A stretch of 64,000 nt of DNA, from the NCBI GenBank assembly GCA_949317995.1, contig OX439044.1, positions 46,642,166 to 46,706,165 of the forward strand, written 5' to 3'. The position numbers were made by a program, and so were the translations under genes. This document shows, piece after piece, positions 1 through 11,709 of the stretch (positions are counted from its first letter, which is position 1; every line of letters starts with the position of its first letter). Below the pieces are notes generated by a model that was not told the DNA's origin, ran no database searches, and saw only the letters and a program-made list of their open reading frames with translations. The stretch is from Acholoe squamosa. Taxonomy: Eukaryota; Annelida; Polychaeta; Phyllodocida; Polynoidae.

Positions 1-134
1 TGTGGTACTTCTTCCTCAATTGATTTGGATCTAGGCACTTGCCTAACACGAACTCAGATAGAACACAGATATTTTGAATAGAGCAACTTGAGAAGCTCTA
101 ATGCAAATGGTGACATCCAAATCCACTTGAGAAG

Positions 135-390
135 CAGGGCTCTGGGGGGGGGGGGTATTTCACAAGCTCTAGACATAATAATATGTAGTGTTACAAGAGT
201 TGCTATATCAAATATAGGGCCTTAATGGCGCTTTTGTGTTTGATATATTAAAAATTGAATGGTAGCCTAACATATCTCTCTATTATATCAACAAACACTA
301 TGTTTTAGAGGGTATTTTAATGATACCAAAAGTTGCTATATTAGTTGAAATAATAAGGATTTCAGGTGTTTCATAATGAGAATACACAGT
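135..390 (+). repeat. Interspersed repeat, copy 1 (inverted partner at 49.8-50.1 kb)
   Basis: This segment matches, in reverse complement and over roughly 250 bases, the segment at 49795-50075. Shared blocks include the 'gttgctatat' and 'aggccttaat'-like stretches, the 'atggtagcctaacat' block and the 'ataaggatttcaggtgtttcat' end. The two copies carry many substitutions and small indels. No open frame spans it and I see no terminal inverted repeats, so the class is unknown (SINE or MITE relic). A long G run sits at its left edge, about 146-157. Confidence 0.7.
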
Positions 391-895
391 TAGGTCAGAC
401 CTATAAGGACCATTTTTTAAAAAGAAAATATAAAAAAGATATCATGCTTGTGGCAATGTACATTGTCACATGATTCATACCCTTACATTTCAGGACTTAA
501 TACATTTTTGGGCCAAAGATATAGAATATCTTTATGTTTTCATAGCCTTTGGAATATCACTGCTATTTTCACACACCATTAAGGTCAATTTTGCTCTATT
601 AGTAATTGATGCTATAATTATCTAAATATATCAATATATTTCCTTTGGTGTATGGGTGCTATCTTTTCAAATGTTATAGGTAGGGGGAGGTTAAGACAAA
701 AAAAAATTCTCATAACCAACTAAAAGATGCTATTCATCATGGGAAACAAGAATATGGCATTGATTCTTGAATTTGAGATGCATAAACCCCCTGTACACCC
801 CCTCCGAAGATAAAAAGTTGGAAAATAATAAATTTATTCATTTTAAATTCATAGTCTTGCACACAAATTATGTGGTTTTGGACAAAATTGCAGAG
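391..895. other. AT-rich stretch without recognisable gene
   Basis: No coding frame, RNA gene or repeat boundary that I can support. The sequence is AT-rich with short homopolymer runs. Confidence 0.5.
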
Positions 896-1340
896 GTCAA
901 AATTTGACCAAAGCTTGCGAAAATGTCTGTACTATGGAAGCCAACATGGCCATGTTGACCAATTTGACCTACATTCATTTATTTTGACCTAATTAGACTT
1001 GAATTAATACAATTGACCCATTTTTGTGCAATCTGACCTAGTTGAACTATTTGACCTAATTTACCATGATTTGTTGCAATTATTGGCTGATCTGACCTAA
1101 TTTGAACCAATTTGAGCTAATTTGTCCAATTTGACCTCATTCAATGGAATTGACCTATTTTTGGCCAATCTGACCAAATCTGACCTATTTTGACCTAATC
1201 TGAGTTCAATTTTATGCAATTCAACCATTTTTGGCCTATTTGGCCTGTTTTGATCAATATTGCCCTGATTTAACCAACTTTGCTCATAATAGGTCAATCT
1301 GACTCAATTTGGCCCATTTTGACCCATATTAACCTGATTT
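896..1340. repeat. Degenerate TGACC(T)-rich minisatellite
   Basis: About 14 copies of TGACC, usually inside 'atttgacc' or 'tctgacct', recur at irregular 10-40 base spacing. AATT-type spacers lie between them. The open frame at 1097-1297 on the minus strand is a by-product of the repeat. TGACCT is the complement of the AGGTCA nuclear-receptor half-site, but the irregular spacing makes a simple-repeat origin more likely than regulation. Confidence 0.75.
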
Positions 1341-1745
1341 CACCCAGTTTACCCACTCCTACTCCACTTCATTACAATCCATTCAAGTCAATTCGACTCC
1401 ATTCACTCCATCCAACTTACTTCCACCACTCAACTCCACCTTTCCCTTACTTACACCCCTGTCACTCACTCACTCCTTCCCTGCCTCCATCCTGTCATCC
1501 CTTACTCCCTCCCTTTCTCTCCCTCACTCAGTCCCTCACTCCTTCATGCCCTCCTTTCTTCCCCTCACTCATTCCCTTCCTTCCTCCCTCCTTCCCTTCC
1601 TCCCCTCACTCATTCCCTCCCTCCCTCTATTCGCTCACTCACTGAGACACTCCTTCCATTTACTCACTCACTCACTTACTGTCTTACTCATTCATTCATT
1701 CACTCACCCATTTACTGTAATCATACTTTATCTCTCGCTGTATAT
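1341..1745. repeat. CT-rich low-complexity tract (strand-asymmetric)
   Basis: Almost pure pyrimidine on the plus strand, built from CCCTCACT, CATTCCCT and CCTCCCTC words. The long frames here (1280-1645 and 1546-1758) translate to Ser/Pro/Leu/His-rich low-complexity peptides and are artefacts of the tract. Such polypyrimidine tracts can form triplex DNA. Confidence 0.85.
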
Positions 1746-2200
1746 ATATTCTCGTTAATTTTGCAGAAAAAAAAGATTTTGCAACTTTACGTACATTATG
1801 ATAATTTATCTTTTGTAGTTAGTCTGGCTCATATGAAGGGTGGCTAGTGGGGTAGTGTTGACAACCTACTTCTCTGTGACTTTTGTAACTACATTCTGGG
1901 GCATGATACAGAGGGCATAATCCAAGTTCTAACCCACAAATGTAATTACATGTATCAATAAAATGTGCACCATAACAGATAATTATAGATAATTATTTTC
2001 ACCACCACACATGGAGCACAGGGTACCACTAGTGCATTGGTGCATGTATTTGGAAAAGTCACTCTTTGTACTTTACACCCTTCCACTATGTTCAAACAGT
2101 CTGAGGGGTTAAGAAAATTGGAAATTTGTGAATTTGAATACATGCAAAATTGTCTTTTTAATCAAATTCTCAAAAATTTACTTGCGAAAGTATATACGTT
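1746..2200. other. Unannotated spacer between two CT-rich tracts
   Basis: No gene or structured element seen; AT-rich. Confidence 0.45.
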
Positions 2201-2310
2201 TACAGTACCCATTCCCTCCCTCTCTTCACTCGTTCCCTCCACTCATTTCCTCCTCTCATTCCCTCCCTTCCTTCCTCCTACCCCCTCCCTCCCTCCCAGC
2301 ATTCCTGCTT
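2201..2310. repeat. Second CT-rich tract
   Basis: Uses the same word set as 1341-1745 (CCCTCC, TTCCCTCC, CACTC) in a shorter block. The open frames across it are low-complexity artefacts. Confidence 0.75.
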
Positions 2311-2679
2311 TCATTGCTTCCAGGCTAAAGGATACCTGTCACAAGCACCGATAAGGAAGTTGAAAAACAGACAGCTAATTCTTTCCCTTGACAGCAAGCT
2401 AGAATACAGTAATTGACAGATTGACAGCAATTTTTTACACTTGACAGCTAAAACCACCTACACCTAAGTAGAGCCCTCTAGGATTGGGTTTAGAAAGAAA
2501 GAATTGCAATTACACCTAAGTAGTCTTTATACTACTAGATATATGTGCAGAATCACCAAGGGACATAGGCATGTCTACAAGGTGGCCCACGTTGGCTTCT
2601 GTAGTACTCAGTAAAGGAGGGTAAACTTGTGTAAAAATGTGTAATTGGAAGAAGAAGACTTAACACTATCAGCCCGGGC

Positions 2680-2762
2680 ATTGGGTTTTCCCAACACCTG
2701 CCAAATCCGGAAGGTTGGGTTTTCCCAACACCAGCTAAATCCGGGTGTTGGGAAAACCCAAC
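2680..2762. repeat. Hairpin array built from TTGGGTTTTCCCAA units
   Basis: GTTGGGTTTTCCCAACACC at 2714-2732 is perfectly complementary to 2744-2762, giving a 19-bp stem with an 11-base loop. Each arm contains its own smaller palindrome (TTGGG-TTTT-CCCAA). A third copy of the arm lies just upstream at about 2680-2698. The result is a direct plus inverted arrangement of one motif. No gene is adjacent. The flanks (2311-2679, and 2763 onward to 3091) hold nothing I recognise. Confidence 0.85.
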
Positions 2763-3091
2763 ATTTTGGGGTTACAATGATTTTGCCTTAAGTCATGTAA
2801 TATTAGGGTTAGAGGGGTAATTTCTTCAGGCATAGGTGTCTGACATCTATCCTATTGACGGGCAAGTTAGTTTTCCTTATGGATCAAGTGTCCACTTTAT
2901 CATGACTAATACAATGTCACAGTTATTCAGCAAAATTCTCATGTTATCTGTGGGGTTTAAGGGTGAAAATCATCAAAAACAAAATAAATTGTCATTTTTT
3001 GGATAGAAACTTACATTTCGTAATTTTTGAAGCTAAATCTGATAGTAGTGAAAGAAATACCAAATTATTATGCATTTTGAACGAAAATGTG

Positions 3092-3166
3092 GTTACCATG
3101 GTAACAGAATGTCAACAAAAGATCTGAGAAATTGTGAGTTTTGTTGACTTCTGTTACCATGGTAAC
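3092..3166. repeat. Imperfect inverted repeat around GTTACCATGGTAAC
   Basis: Arms at 3092-3120 and 3139-3166 pair except for one bulged base. The outer 14 bases of each arm, GTTACCATGGTAAC, are themselves a perfect palindrome. The arms then pair through the CAGAA and GTCAACAAAA segments. No TSD was identified. It may be a short hairpin MITE remnant. Confidence 0.8.
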
Positions 3167-5470
3167 ACATGGAAGAATGTTCCCATTAAGATTAATCATT
3201 ACAACTGAATAGATCACGAAAATACCTTTTCTATCAAATTTAATTCATTGAAATTGGTTAAGCCAATCCAAAGATATTTGAGTTTAAAATTTGGTATGTT
3301 TAACATATGATCAGTTATCAACCCTTACTTTAGCAAGCTATAACATTGAAACTATTCTATGTATGGCTTGAGCTAATATGTTATATTTCACCACATATAA
3401 TAACTTGAAATGTCCATAAATTTATTAATAATGGGAGTATTTTAATAATTCTTTCAGTTTTAGAAAGGTTATCACTCAAGGTAAATGGTAAAATTGACTA
3501 GAAATGCCCCCCGACCTGTACAGAACTATTCGGGAGCACCCTCCAGTGCTTCTTGGGCATACTTATTCAAGGGGCCCGGGTTGAAAGTGAAACACATTTC
3601 TTAGAGTGCAACCCTATGTGGCTGCTATAGTATTGGTTAATGCAGCTGACACTAATATATCAAACTTTGCACAACAATATGGCTGCCTCTTGCTCTATTA
3701 AGCACCAAATATACCAATCCATTTCATAACATGGTTTCTTAATATAGGAGAGAGACAAAATACCTAATAGACCCATTCCCCTCTTTTGAAAATAACAAGT
3801 TTTGAAACAGATTGATATCTTACAATGTTCAGACTTTTGAAGTGGTTATACCATGCCACAATTGCTATTTCAAAAATCTAGATGTTTTGAAACAGGCCCC
3901 TGAGGTCCTGATGTGCCAATTTTCTAATATAATTTAGATAGTATAGGGGGATAGCAGAACTTAGATGCTGCCTATAGATATATGCAACTGTTTAGATGGG
4001 GGGGGGGGTAGATTGATGTCCTACCCTGGAAATAGATCCCTTCTTTACTTCTCAATAAAGGGTGTATGCACTGCAGGGCCTTTCTATCAAAATGGGGATA
4101 TGTGGTTTTGCTAGTATGGGGTGTGAGTAACAATCTGAAGCAGCGTTGATGGATAGATGGAACCAAACACTCATAGACCATTCAATTCCCCTTCGATCTG
4201 GTGGGGCATTGTGCAGGAGCGAGGGTGTATTAATCCAACAGATCCTTTCAAGACCACTAACACTCATAGACCACCATCATCATCATTGTACCACTCACCT
4301 ATTGAGGTAATTTGAGAACGTTCCCTGAGCTACAGGTTTACAGTTGTGGCGATACTTTCACTTATCTACACTGTAAACGACCTATAGATGCTGGTCTCAG
4401 GTTTTTGGAAAAAGTGAATGCCCCGTTTCAATACAAAAGTATAAAATGTCATTTCAGAGTGGTGATCATTCTATAGAATGTTTACTGAAAAGGCCTCACG
4501 GCATATTTCAACCCATCTGTTGTACTGGTGACTGTCTCAATGTAGTATCACCAGCAATAGTTATCTCCATCTTATCTGCTTATTCTGAATGACTTCTTGA
4601 GCACTCAGTAATTCATATCTATACTAGTATGTTTCTCTGGAGTGGCCCCATTGCGTATTCTATCAGCAGTACCGCAGTATGGAACATGACTGGTAGGAAA
4701 TGGTCAGTGGTTCTTACAGCCACATCCATATATAAATGCACAATAAAACACCACTCCCAGGGCAGTGATTGAGTGTGGCACTTAGTACGTGAACAAAGGG
4801 GTGTACAACTCCCCTGAGATATCCCCAGACACGCCACCCATGCTATCATCCATCTAAACACATGCCCATCCACCTTGGTGCTACTATAAGGAAAGGGGGG
4901 AGACAAAGCAAGCGTATTCTTAGTGGGAATACAGTCGAATTAAACAGACAGCAGATTGGTGGTAGCAGTGTCATGTCAGTTGATGTCACCAGACTGATCT
5001 AAATATCAATTAGATAGGAAGGGTAAGAGGGTGAAAACAGAGTGGTAGAGAAGAGAGAGGCAGTCAGGCACTGAGATAATGCTGAAAGAATACGCAATGT
5101 AGGAAGGGAAAGTTGGGTATGAGATCTATAAGAGAGAATCTGATGAACAAATCATGAGACATTCTTATCCATCTGTAACCCGGTCTGTGTCAATCGCTAG
5201 TTATACATGCCTGAAGGAGACGGATGATAGGCCTAGGCTCAAATTCTATGTGAATCATTGGTAGAACAGTATTGGATGTATGAAAAGAATGAGGCCAGAT
5301 TTGATATTACCTCCAATTATGTTTTGTATAGAATGGGAAACTTGCTTGAAATGAGACGCATAGTGAATATACCATTGCAACACTCTAGGAATTAGAATAC
5401 ATGTAGCAAAGTATGGTGAAGAGCTAATAGTGCATGGGACCTATATTCAAAGATCTGAGGATACCTCATG
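3167..5470. other. Gene-free stretch
   Basis: No frame resembles a protein I know. The frames at 3972-4267 and 4619-4906 (minus) lack recognisable domains and have the composition of random sequence. A poly-G run is present near 4003-4010. Confidence 0.45.
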
Positions 5471-5581
5471 CACATGTATTTGTACAAAATTGCAAGTGAG
5501 AGTTATATTCACATGCATTTGTACAAACTTGCAAGAGAGTTATATTTACATGCATTTGTATAAAATTGCAAATGAGAGTTC
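5471..5581. repeat. Three-copy ~39-bp tandem repeat
   Basis: Units begin near 5471, 5510 and 5548, each reading CACATG(T/C)ATTTGTA followed by AAA(A/C)TTGCAA and GAGAGTTATAT. Copies differ at a few positions. The frame at 5430-5630 simply reads through the repeat. Confidence 0.8.
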
Positions 5582-5827
5582 TGCATTAAAGTCAAGAACA
5601 GAAAATAATTTCAATGTATATATAATATAAAGAAATGTGGATTGATAAAAAACCTGTCAAAATGATATTCGATATCATTATAGAAAACAGAAGTTCATGA
5701 AGCAGTGGCCTACTTCTAGACCTTAGTGTCCCTAGTAGTACATGTAATTGCAATTATTGGCAGGCCATTGTGCTGAATAGGAAATTCTACACTCACTGCT
5801 ATCACACTTTAGCCTTCTTAGGGGGCC

Positions 5828-6075
5828 GTTATCGATTTGCATATAAAAGGCTGAGAGCTTGGTTTTCAGCTTCTCTGAGTCTTAAGCACGATCGGCTTGG
5901 CGGTTTAGACATTACCCTGGCGCAATAACAGACATTCGTTTACAGTTTCTCTTCCCCTGGATTAAACTGGGGTGTTGTCTGGGAAAATGGGCATTTCCGG
6001 TCAGCTGAACCGGAAGTTTTGCCAGATATGCTGTGTGTGGCTTGTGATTGGTCAAACAGGAGTCACGTGACGGGG
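5828..6075 (+). promoter_or_regulatory. Promoter-like patch (octamer, TATA box, ETS, CCAAT, E-box)
   Basis: An octamer ATTTGCAT (5835-5842) abuts a TATA box TATAAAAG (5842-5849). Downstream lie an ETS-type core ACCGGAAGT (6009-6017), an inverted CCAAT box ATTGG (6047-6051) and a palindromic E-box GTCACGTGAC (6062-6071). This density of core-promoter words is unusual within the first 10 kb. No coding exon that I recognise follows on either strand, so a first non-coding exon, a repeat-borne promoter or chance are all possible. Confidence 0.25.
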
Positions 6076-9000
6076 TCGTAACCCGGACATTCAATGTCGT
6101 TAGACGCTAGGGGCCTCATGCTATTACAACTGTAACCCCCGGACATCGATCAACATTCATAGAAAACCGACCAGAAAAGGCAGAAAGGGTGGTTGTATGT
6201 TAGGCTGGTGCATGGTTGGGGTTTGCGGTGGGGCTAACTAGGGAAGGGCTAAGCATCGATCTTAGGGATGGATTTCCATAAAGGCCACGGGGCACATAAA
6301 CAAAAGGTGGGCCATATGTAAACAAGAGCCTGAGGCATGCTGTGGTAATCTTCTTACAGAGAGGTAAGAATTGTGTGCTCTTGTTCTGAGTAAATATGGG
6401 CTCTGGACAATGCAAAGGGCATGCAGACTATTTCGAATTGCATAGTTTCCAGTATTTCTAGGTGGCCTAGGAGTACACCTCTACTTTGGGTATTGGGATT
6501 TGATAATCAATACATCAACATATAAAATCAAGTAGTACCTAATTCAATGTCCCCTTGTAGTATATCTTTGACCACATGAAAAAATATTTTGACAATTCTA
6601 CATTTGTATTGGAGCCCTCTACTGTGGAGCCTCAGGCTGATCAGTCCCTTGTGCCGACACAACATTGGTTCTGCCATCAGCCGACAGGGGGCCGCCAGGG
6701 GCGGGGCGTAGGGGTGAGATGGGGTAGATAGAAGGGGCCTGGGGTGGACAGCGTCCTAATTGAATTCCCTAATTATTGCTGCTGTATCACGACATGCCTA
6801 AAATACAGCCTTCCCGGTATACAGACCGACCGACTCCGGCCACATTCTGGATCTTTACCCTGAGTCTACATTTAGTTGCAATGTATATACCAACTGCTGT
6901 CTCCTTTTATTTCATTCTTATAGTTATTGGTTACAATCCCAATTCGATCACATAAAGGCCTATGGCTGCTTCCTAACACTTCAGATTCCCCTCTGAGTGA
7001 CTGGTTCGCTATAAAAAGGAGTATAAAGTAAAATGGGCATAAGAAGTACATAGCCGTCTCATTCTTCTCTATAAGTGACATTTTTACCTCAAATGTAGCA
7101 CTTCAATATTTCCTATACCACTTATTTCCATCATTTCCTCCCCTCTCTCATCCATACGGTCCTACTTATCTATAGGCACTGCTGGGTGTAAAAGAAGTGC
7201 ATCAATTAGATATGACCACCTGAGGAGGTCTTATAACCTGTAGCAGACGTGGAGCAATGTAGTGCATGTGCTTACCTTCTATTTGTGCATTCTTTTGCAT
7301 TTGAATACTTCATTGCTGTCAATCACTTAGTTCAACCCTCCCCCTCTTGGAAAGAAAATGAGCAATATGAGCAGTGTATCGTTATATCATCATGAAACAA
7401 GGTATATGATTTAAATATTTCAATCTCACTGCAGTCAGATATACTAATACAAAATGTATACAGTCTTATTTCAGTCTTGCCCATGTGGATGAAAGAAATG
7501 GGAGAGAAACAGGGAACGTTTCTCAAAAGCTGGTATATATACGTATAACTGTACAACACCTGTGAACACTGATGAATGGACTTCGTTGTCAAGATAGGTA
7601 ACATGACCAAGAGGCAGACAAGACACTGGATAGGGGGTAGCAATTACCTGTATCAACAACAGTTATCTGTCAAATAAACCTGTCACCTAGTGCACGTGCC
7701 ATGGGGCACCTTTTGCAGTCAGGAAACCTGTACAACAGGCGAGGTTAAAGGTACAAATTGGTTTTATAGAATTTAGTGTGGATTTGCATTCAACAGAACT
7801 CTCTGCATGCGGCAAGAGCAGATTTGGAATGAGACTTTATTTGCCGCTATCTTAAACCCCTCCCCGAAATGGAGAAAAAGAGATTGAAATGATAATTACT
7901 ATTTACCTGGCAGATTATCTCACAGCTGGATGCCACTGAATAGATGTTATACAGGCCTAGCTGACCACCCTTTACCCCCCCCCTCCAAAGCTATTGATCT
8001 AAATCTTCTTAGACTAGAAACCACTTATAATGGGGAGAAAGTCAGATGGCTAACACCGCGAATACGCATTGACTATAGTGGATGCCTGTGTCAACGTCAA
8101 ATTTCCGTATACTACTTTCACTCGTTCGGGCTCTGAGCATATATATAGGCCTACAGAGTCATAATATTCTATCGTCTGTTTCAAATCCCAGATTCTGTAT
8201 TCACAGCACGTTGTGTCACTGATCATTAGATGCCTGTCTCTATCAAAATCAAGTTTCTGAATTTCCTTTACCGTATATTTACTGATATAGAGGGACTTGA
8301 ATCAAACCTCAGTTTCTCTCTTCATTTTAGAGTAGACCAGTTAGCATTAGGTGACCTTGTCCGAGTACAGTGTTGACATGATACCGACAGTTCTACTGAC
8401 CCAGGCTTTTGAATTATATACAATTTATCATAATATGTCTTATATCATAAATAAAATGAAGCGATATTCAATTTATGAGTGCATTCTCCATACACCTCTC
8501 TAGTTATATGCCCGTGTCAAGACCCCATTTCCATGTACTGCTTCGCCTATACTAGTGTACTGTTACTGATGTTGTAGCTACATCAATACATTCCAAGGGG
8601 ACCTAATAGTAACACCATTACTGCACCCATACTACATCGGAATTACTTCTTAAAGGGAGACGCTTTTGGTCTGGGTTAGATTACATAAGAACAAAGAGGA
8701 ATGAAAATGCGACCCCAGAGCTGTGTACTGGGAAGACAACCATCTGCATTTCAGATGGTTTTCCTTAGCGCAGACCAGATTGTAAGAACAAAGAGAGAAA
8801 AGTTTGCTCTCCAGCCGGAGAGGGAGTAGGTCCTATGGGGAAATGGATAGGTGGTTGTTACTTGATGTATAGGTTATCTTTTTTTAATTAGCAGTTTTGA
8901 AGCTGAAACCAATAGTTTCCAATATCAATTTTGATACAAATAGTTTTATTAGACATTGCATGACATGTATATGATTTTTTATGAACAAAAGTTTACATTT

Positions 9001-10376
9001 TCTATTTTTAATTGGCAATTAAAAAATGTTGATGAAAATCTTTTTAGCGCTCCACCGTCTACCCGGCGGTATAGACTCAGGGGGTACCCTGAGCCATAAA
9101 GAGTGCTTTATATCATATCTTCATTTTATATCAGCCATCCTTATATGATATAATCAGATGATATTGTGATCAAAATGATTGCCTATTCAGAGTATAATAA
9201 TACAGTCATCTCCGCTATGAACACTGTATCTACAACCTTCTATGACCTTTTTAAGATTAATGCCTCACAAGTGTACAGTGACATCTGAGGGAAGAGAACT
9301 AATCACAATACTTTCATCTTGTGCTTGACATTAGAATATGTATAATGATGACAATTAAAGATCTCATAAGGACCTGAATAATCATTACCTCAAAAGGTTA
9401 TGCCATTTAGATCAAATTTAGTCCAAGTTGTATCACTTTACCTTATCCTGATAGGCATGATTTGTTTTATATTGCACTGTCAGGGTATTTGTATTGTGCA
9501 TGCTTTGGGAGACAGACCTAAAGGAGTGACTTCATTCAATATCAATAGGCATTTATAATACACATGTACATGAATACATGCTGATTTCGTAGCAGAGCAG
9601 TTCAGAGCGACCTGAAACAGAAAGTCTTTCTTGAATCTATGCTTCTGATAAATATGTGTCTTGTATCAATTCCCCATTTGGAAGTTTTGGTTTGGTTGAT
9701 TTTACCTCCACTAATTGTAAATAAGATTTAGCAGAGAGACTGTGGTTTACGGACAACAAGTCCCTTCTTTTCTTAGTTTGGGCAGGTATTTAACAGTTGC
9801 TTGTCCAAACAGCTAGAAATGTATACATTGTATCATGTGCCAAGTAGGAAATGGTGCAATTCCAGAATTGCCCCTCACTGATTTTACGCAATTCCGGAAT
9901 TGTTCCCACCTAGGCTGCGTTATATTGTATAGATGTGGTAAGGGGGTCGAGGTCCGCTATATCAGGAACCAGGGGTACGGGGAAAATTTATATGGTCTAA
10001 TACAATTTCTCCTATTATATGCCCTTTCCATCGTCTGACGATGAACATACCCCTTGCCACACCTCTTGCCTTGATTATAACCCTGTCCAATAGCTAACTA
10101 TCTGGGCCACATGTCGGGCTATAGTCACATGGTACCCACGACCAGTTCCATCATAAGAATTATGCCAGACACGCCCCGGGCAGGTGTCTGAGGGCAGATC
10201 CTGATTAGGCCCACGTAATGGATATGATATCATATGGCCATGATAAACTGTGTAGTGAGCAGTAGCTTCTTGATGCTGGTTCCTGGGCCCCAGGCCAACC
10301 CTCCTGGTTTGCTCGAGCTAGGCAATGTAAGGTATATTTCTCGGCCAGCGTTAATGAACTGAGGGAGATAGGGAAC
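6076..10376. other. Gene-free stretch with small palindromes
   Basis: No supported coding region; the short frames here have no recognisable domain. Local structures: a hairpin with a 9-bp perfect stem, AACCATCTG (8738-8746) and CAGATGGTT (8752-8760); and two near-identical 14-bp palindromes, CAATTCCAGAATTG (9857-9870) and CAATTCCGGAATTG (9889-9902). Confidence 0.45.
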
Positions 10377-10497
10377 AAGTAATTAATGGATAATTCATGA
10401 TGCATGTGTTAGCAAAGGATAATTACACGAGGGTGCAGCCCGAATGTAATTATCCTTTGGTAACACACACAAGTCATGAATTATCCATTAACTACTT
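10377..10497. repeat. Large imperfect palindrome (MITE or foldback-like)
   Basis: Arms of about 50 bases at 10377-10427 and 10445-10497 are complementary, with a few mismatches, around a ~17-base centre that reads CGAGGGTGCAGCCCGAA. Shared blocks are AGTAATTAATGGATAATTCATGA, GTGTTA and AAAGGATAATTACA, each facing its complement. The layout suggests a hairpin-type nonautonomous element, but target duplications are not clear. Confidence 0.75.
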
Positions 10498-10627
10498 ATC
10501 TTATTACACGATTAATCAATAGATAATCAATAGAATATCAATAAATACAAGTTGAAAACAAAAATCATTCCCCTCCACCGGGACTCGAAGCCTGCCATAG
10601 TGTGTGTACACACAGCGAAAAAAAAGG

Positions 10628-10700
10628 TTCGCCCGGACCGGGACTCGTCCCGCCTACCTGTAGAAGCTGAGTGCAATGCGCTAACCACTAGACCATTGGC
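10628..10700 (-). pseudogene. tRNA-like sequence (SINE head or tRNA pseudogene)
   Basis: Read on the minus strand, a good internal promoter A box TGGTCTAGTGGTTAGCG (complement of 10679-10695) is followed by a B box-like GGGACGAGTCCC (complement of 10640-10651). The anticodon stem does not fold well, and a second B box-like CCGGGACTCG lies nearby at about 10579. I read it as a tRNA-derived repeat rather than a working tRNA. Confidence 0.55.
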
Positions 10701-10935
10701 ACACACACCTTGGTGCCCGGCAGCAGTTGGTTTGGTTTGAATGCATCCAGCAGTACCGTATATCCTCGTGTTAAGGCCTGGTCAATTTGCCACTTAGTAA
10801 GGAGGTTTAGGTAGTAGACAGTACTGATACAAGCCTGGGCGTATAAATGGGGAAATTTGATATGTAGCTATGGGACAGGCAGCTCTGACCACTGTGGTGT
10901 AATCCTAACTTAATTCTACTGCTGCTTTTCTCGCC

Positions 10936-11007
10936 AGTCCCTGTGGCGCACTGCATAGGGCATTGGATTTGGGATCAGGAGACTGCAGGTTCGACCCCTA
11001 GTATTCT
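10936..11007 (+). pseudogene. tRNA-Arg-like sequence
   Basis: The order GTGGCGCACTGCATAGGG (A box), GGATCAGGAGACTGCAGG and TTCGACCCC (B box) follows the layout of eukaryotic tRNA-Arg genes of the GTGGCGCAATGG type. The anticodon loop reads TTTGGGA rather than an Arg anticodon. The anticodon, T and acceptor stems all carry mismatches, so it is probably a pseudogene or the 5' head of a SINE. Confidence 0.55.
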
Positions 11008-11604
11008 CAGTGAGATATATGTGCCTTTATCGAACATTCTACTAAACAAGCTTCACATTCGAAGTGAAATGTCATCTTATAAAATCTAATCCCCTGATAC
11101 TACTTAAATGGGCAAACTACTCGCAATTTTTGATATGTGAACGGCATTTATTATTTCTTCTATTGCAATCACGGTATTGCTGACATACGATACTGAATCA
11201 AATTCCAGATGTGAAGACACAATGCCGAAAGTGCTTGCCAAATGACAGATACATGTACCACAGTGATATAGTAATAAATGGCCTAGGAGCTATTAAAACC
11301 ATATGATGGGATTTATAGTGCACTCGGTTGAAATATTATACTGGCATGACATCTGCATTGCATTATCCATTACAATGTTGACAATTGGCAATATCTTGTA
11401 TTCCCCTATAGTATATTAGAATACCTCCATGCAGTAGGGGGTTTATCTTTGATTTTTTTCGTTTTATTTATCCTATCGTTTTGCTAACCCTTGTTTGTTC
11501 GGTTCAGCAGTAACGTCATAGGACATAATTGCAAATTGAGTTATAATGTAAAAGGACAAATAATACTACTCTCCCCCTCTACGGGGAACTTCAAGAACTA
11601 TTCT
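11008..11604. other. Gene-free stretch
   Basis: No supported feature; possibly the body and flank of the tRNA-derived repeat that starts at 10936. Confidence 0.4.
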
Positions 11605-11709
11605 CATTTGTCAGAACACCCCCACCTTACGGGAAACTCATGAACCAGTACACATGTGTATCACATGACACACAAGGTGTCGGGTCCATCGTTCGGCGTG
11701 GTTGTTTTT
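11605..11709. repeat. ~104-bp direct duplication, left copy
   Basis: Nearly identical to 12492-12594: both contain CATTTGTC, ACACCCCCACCTTA, GGGAAACTCATGAACCAG, ACACATGTGTATCACATGAC and GGTCCATCGTTCG. The copies differ at about seven positions, including a 2-base indel. The pair brackets the LINE fragment exactly. Confidence 0.85.

Noticed and set aside
1280..1758. Open frames of 121 and 70 codons
   Set aside because: They translate a CT-rich simple repeat (Ser/Pro/Leu/His only).
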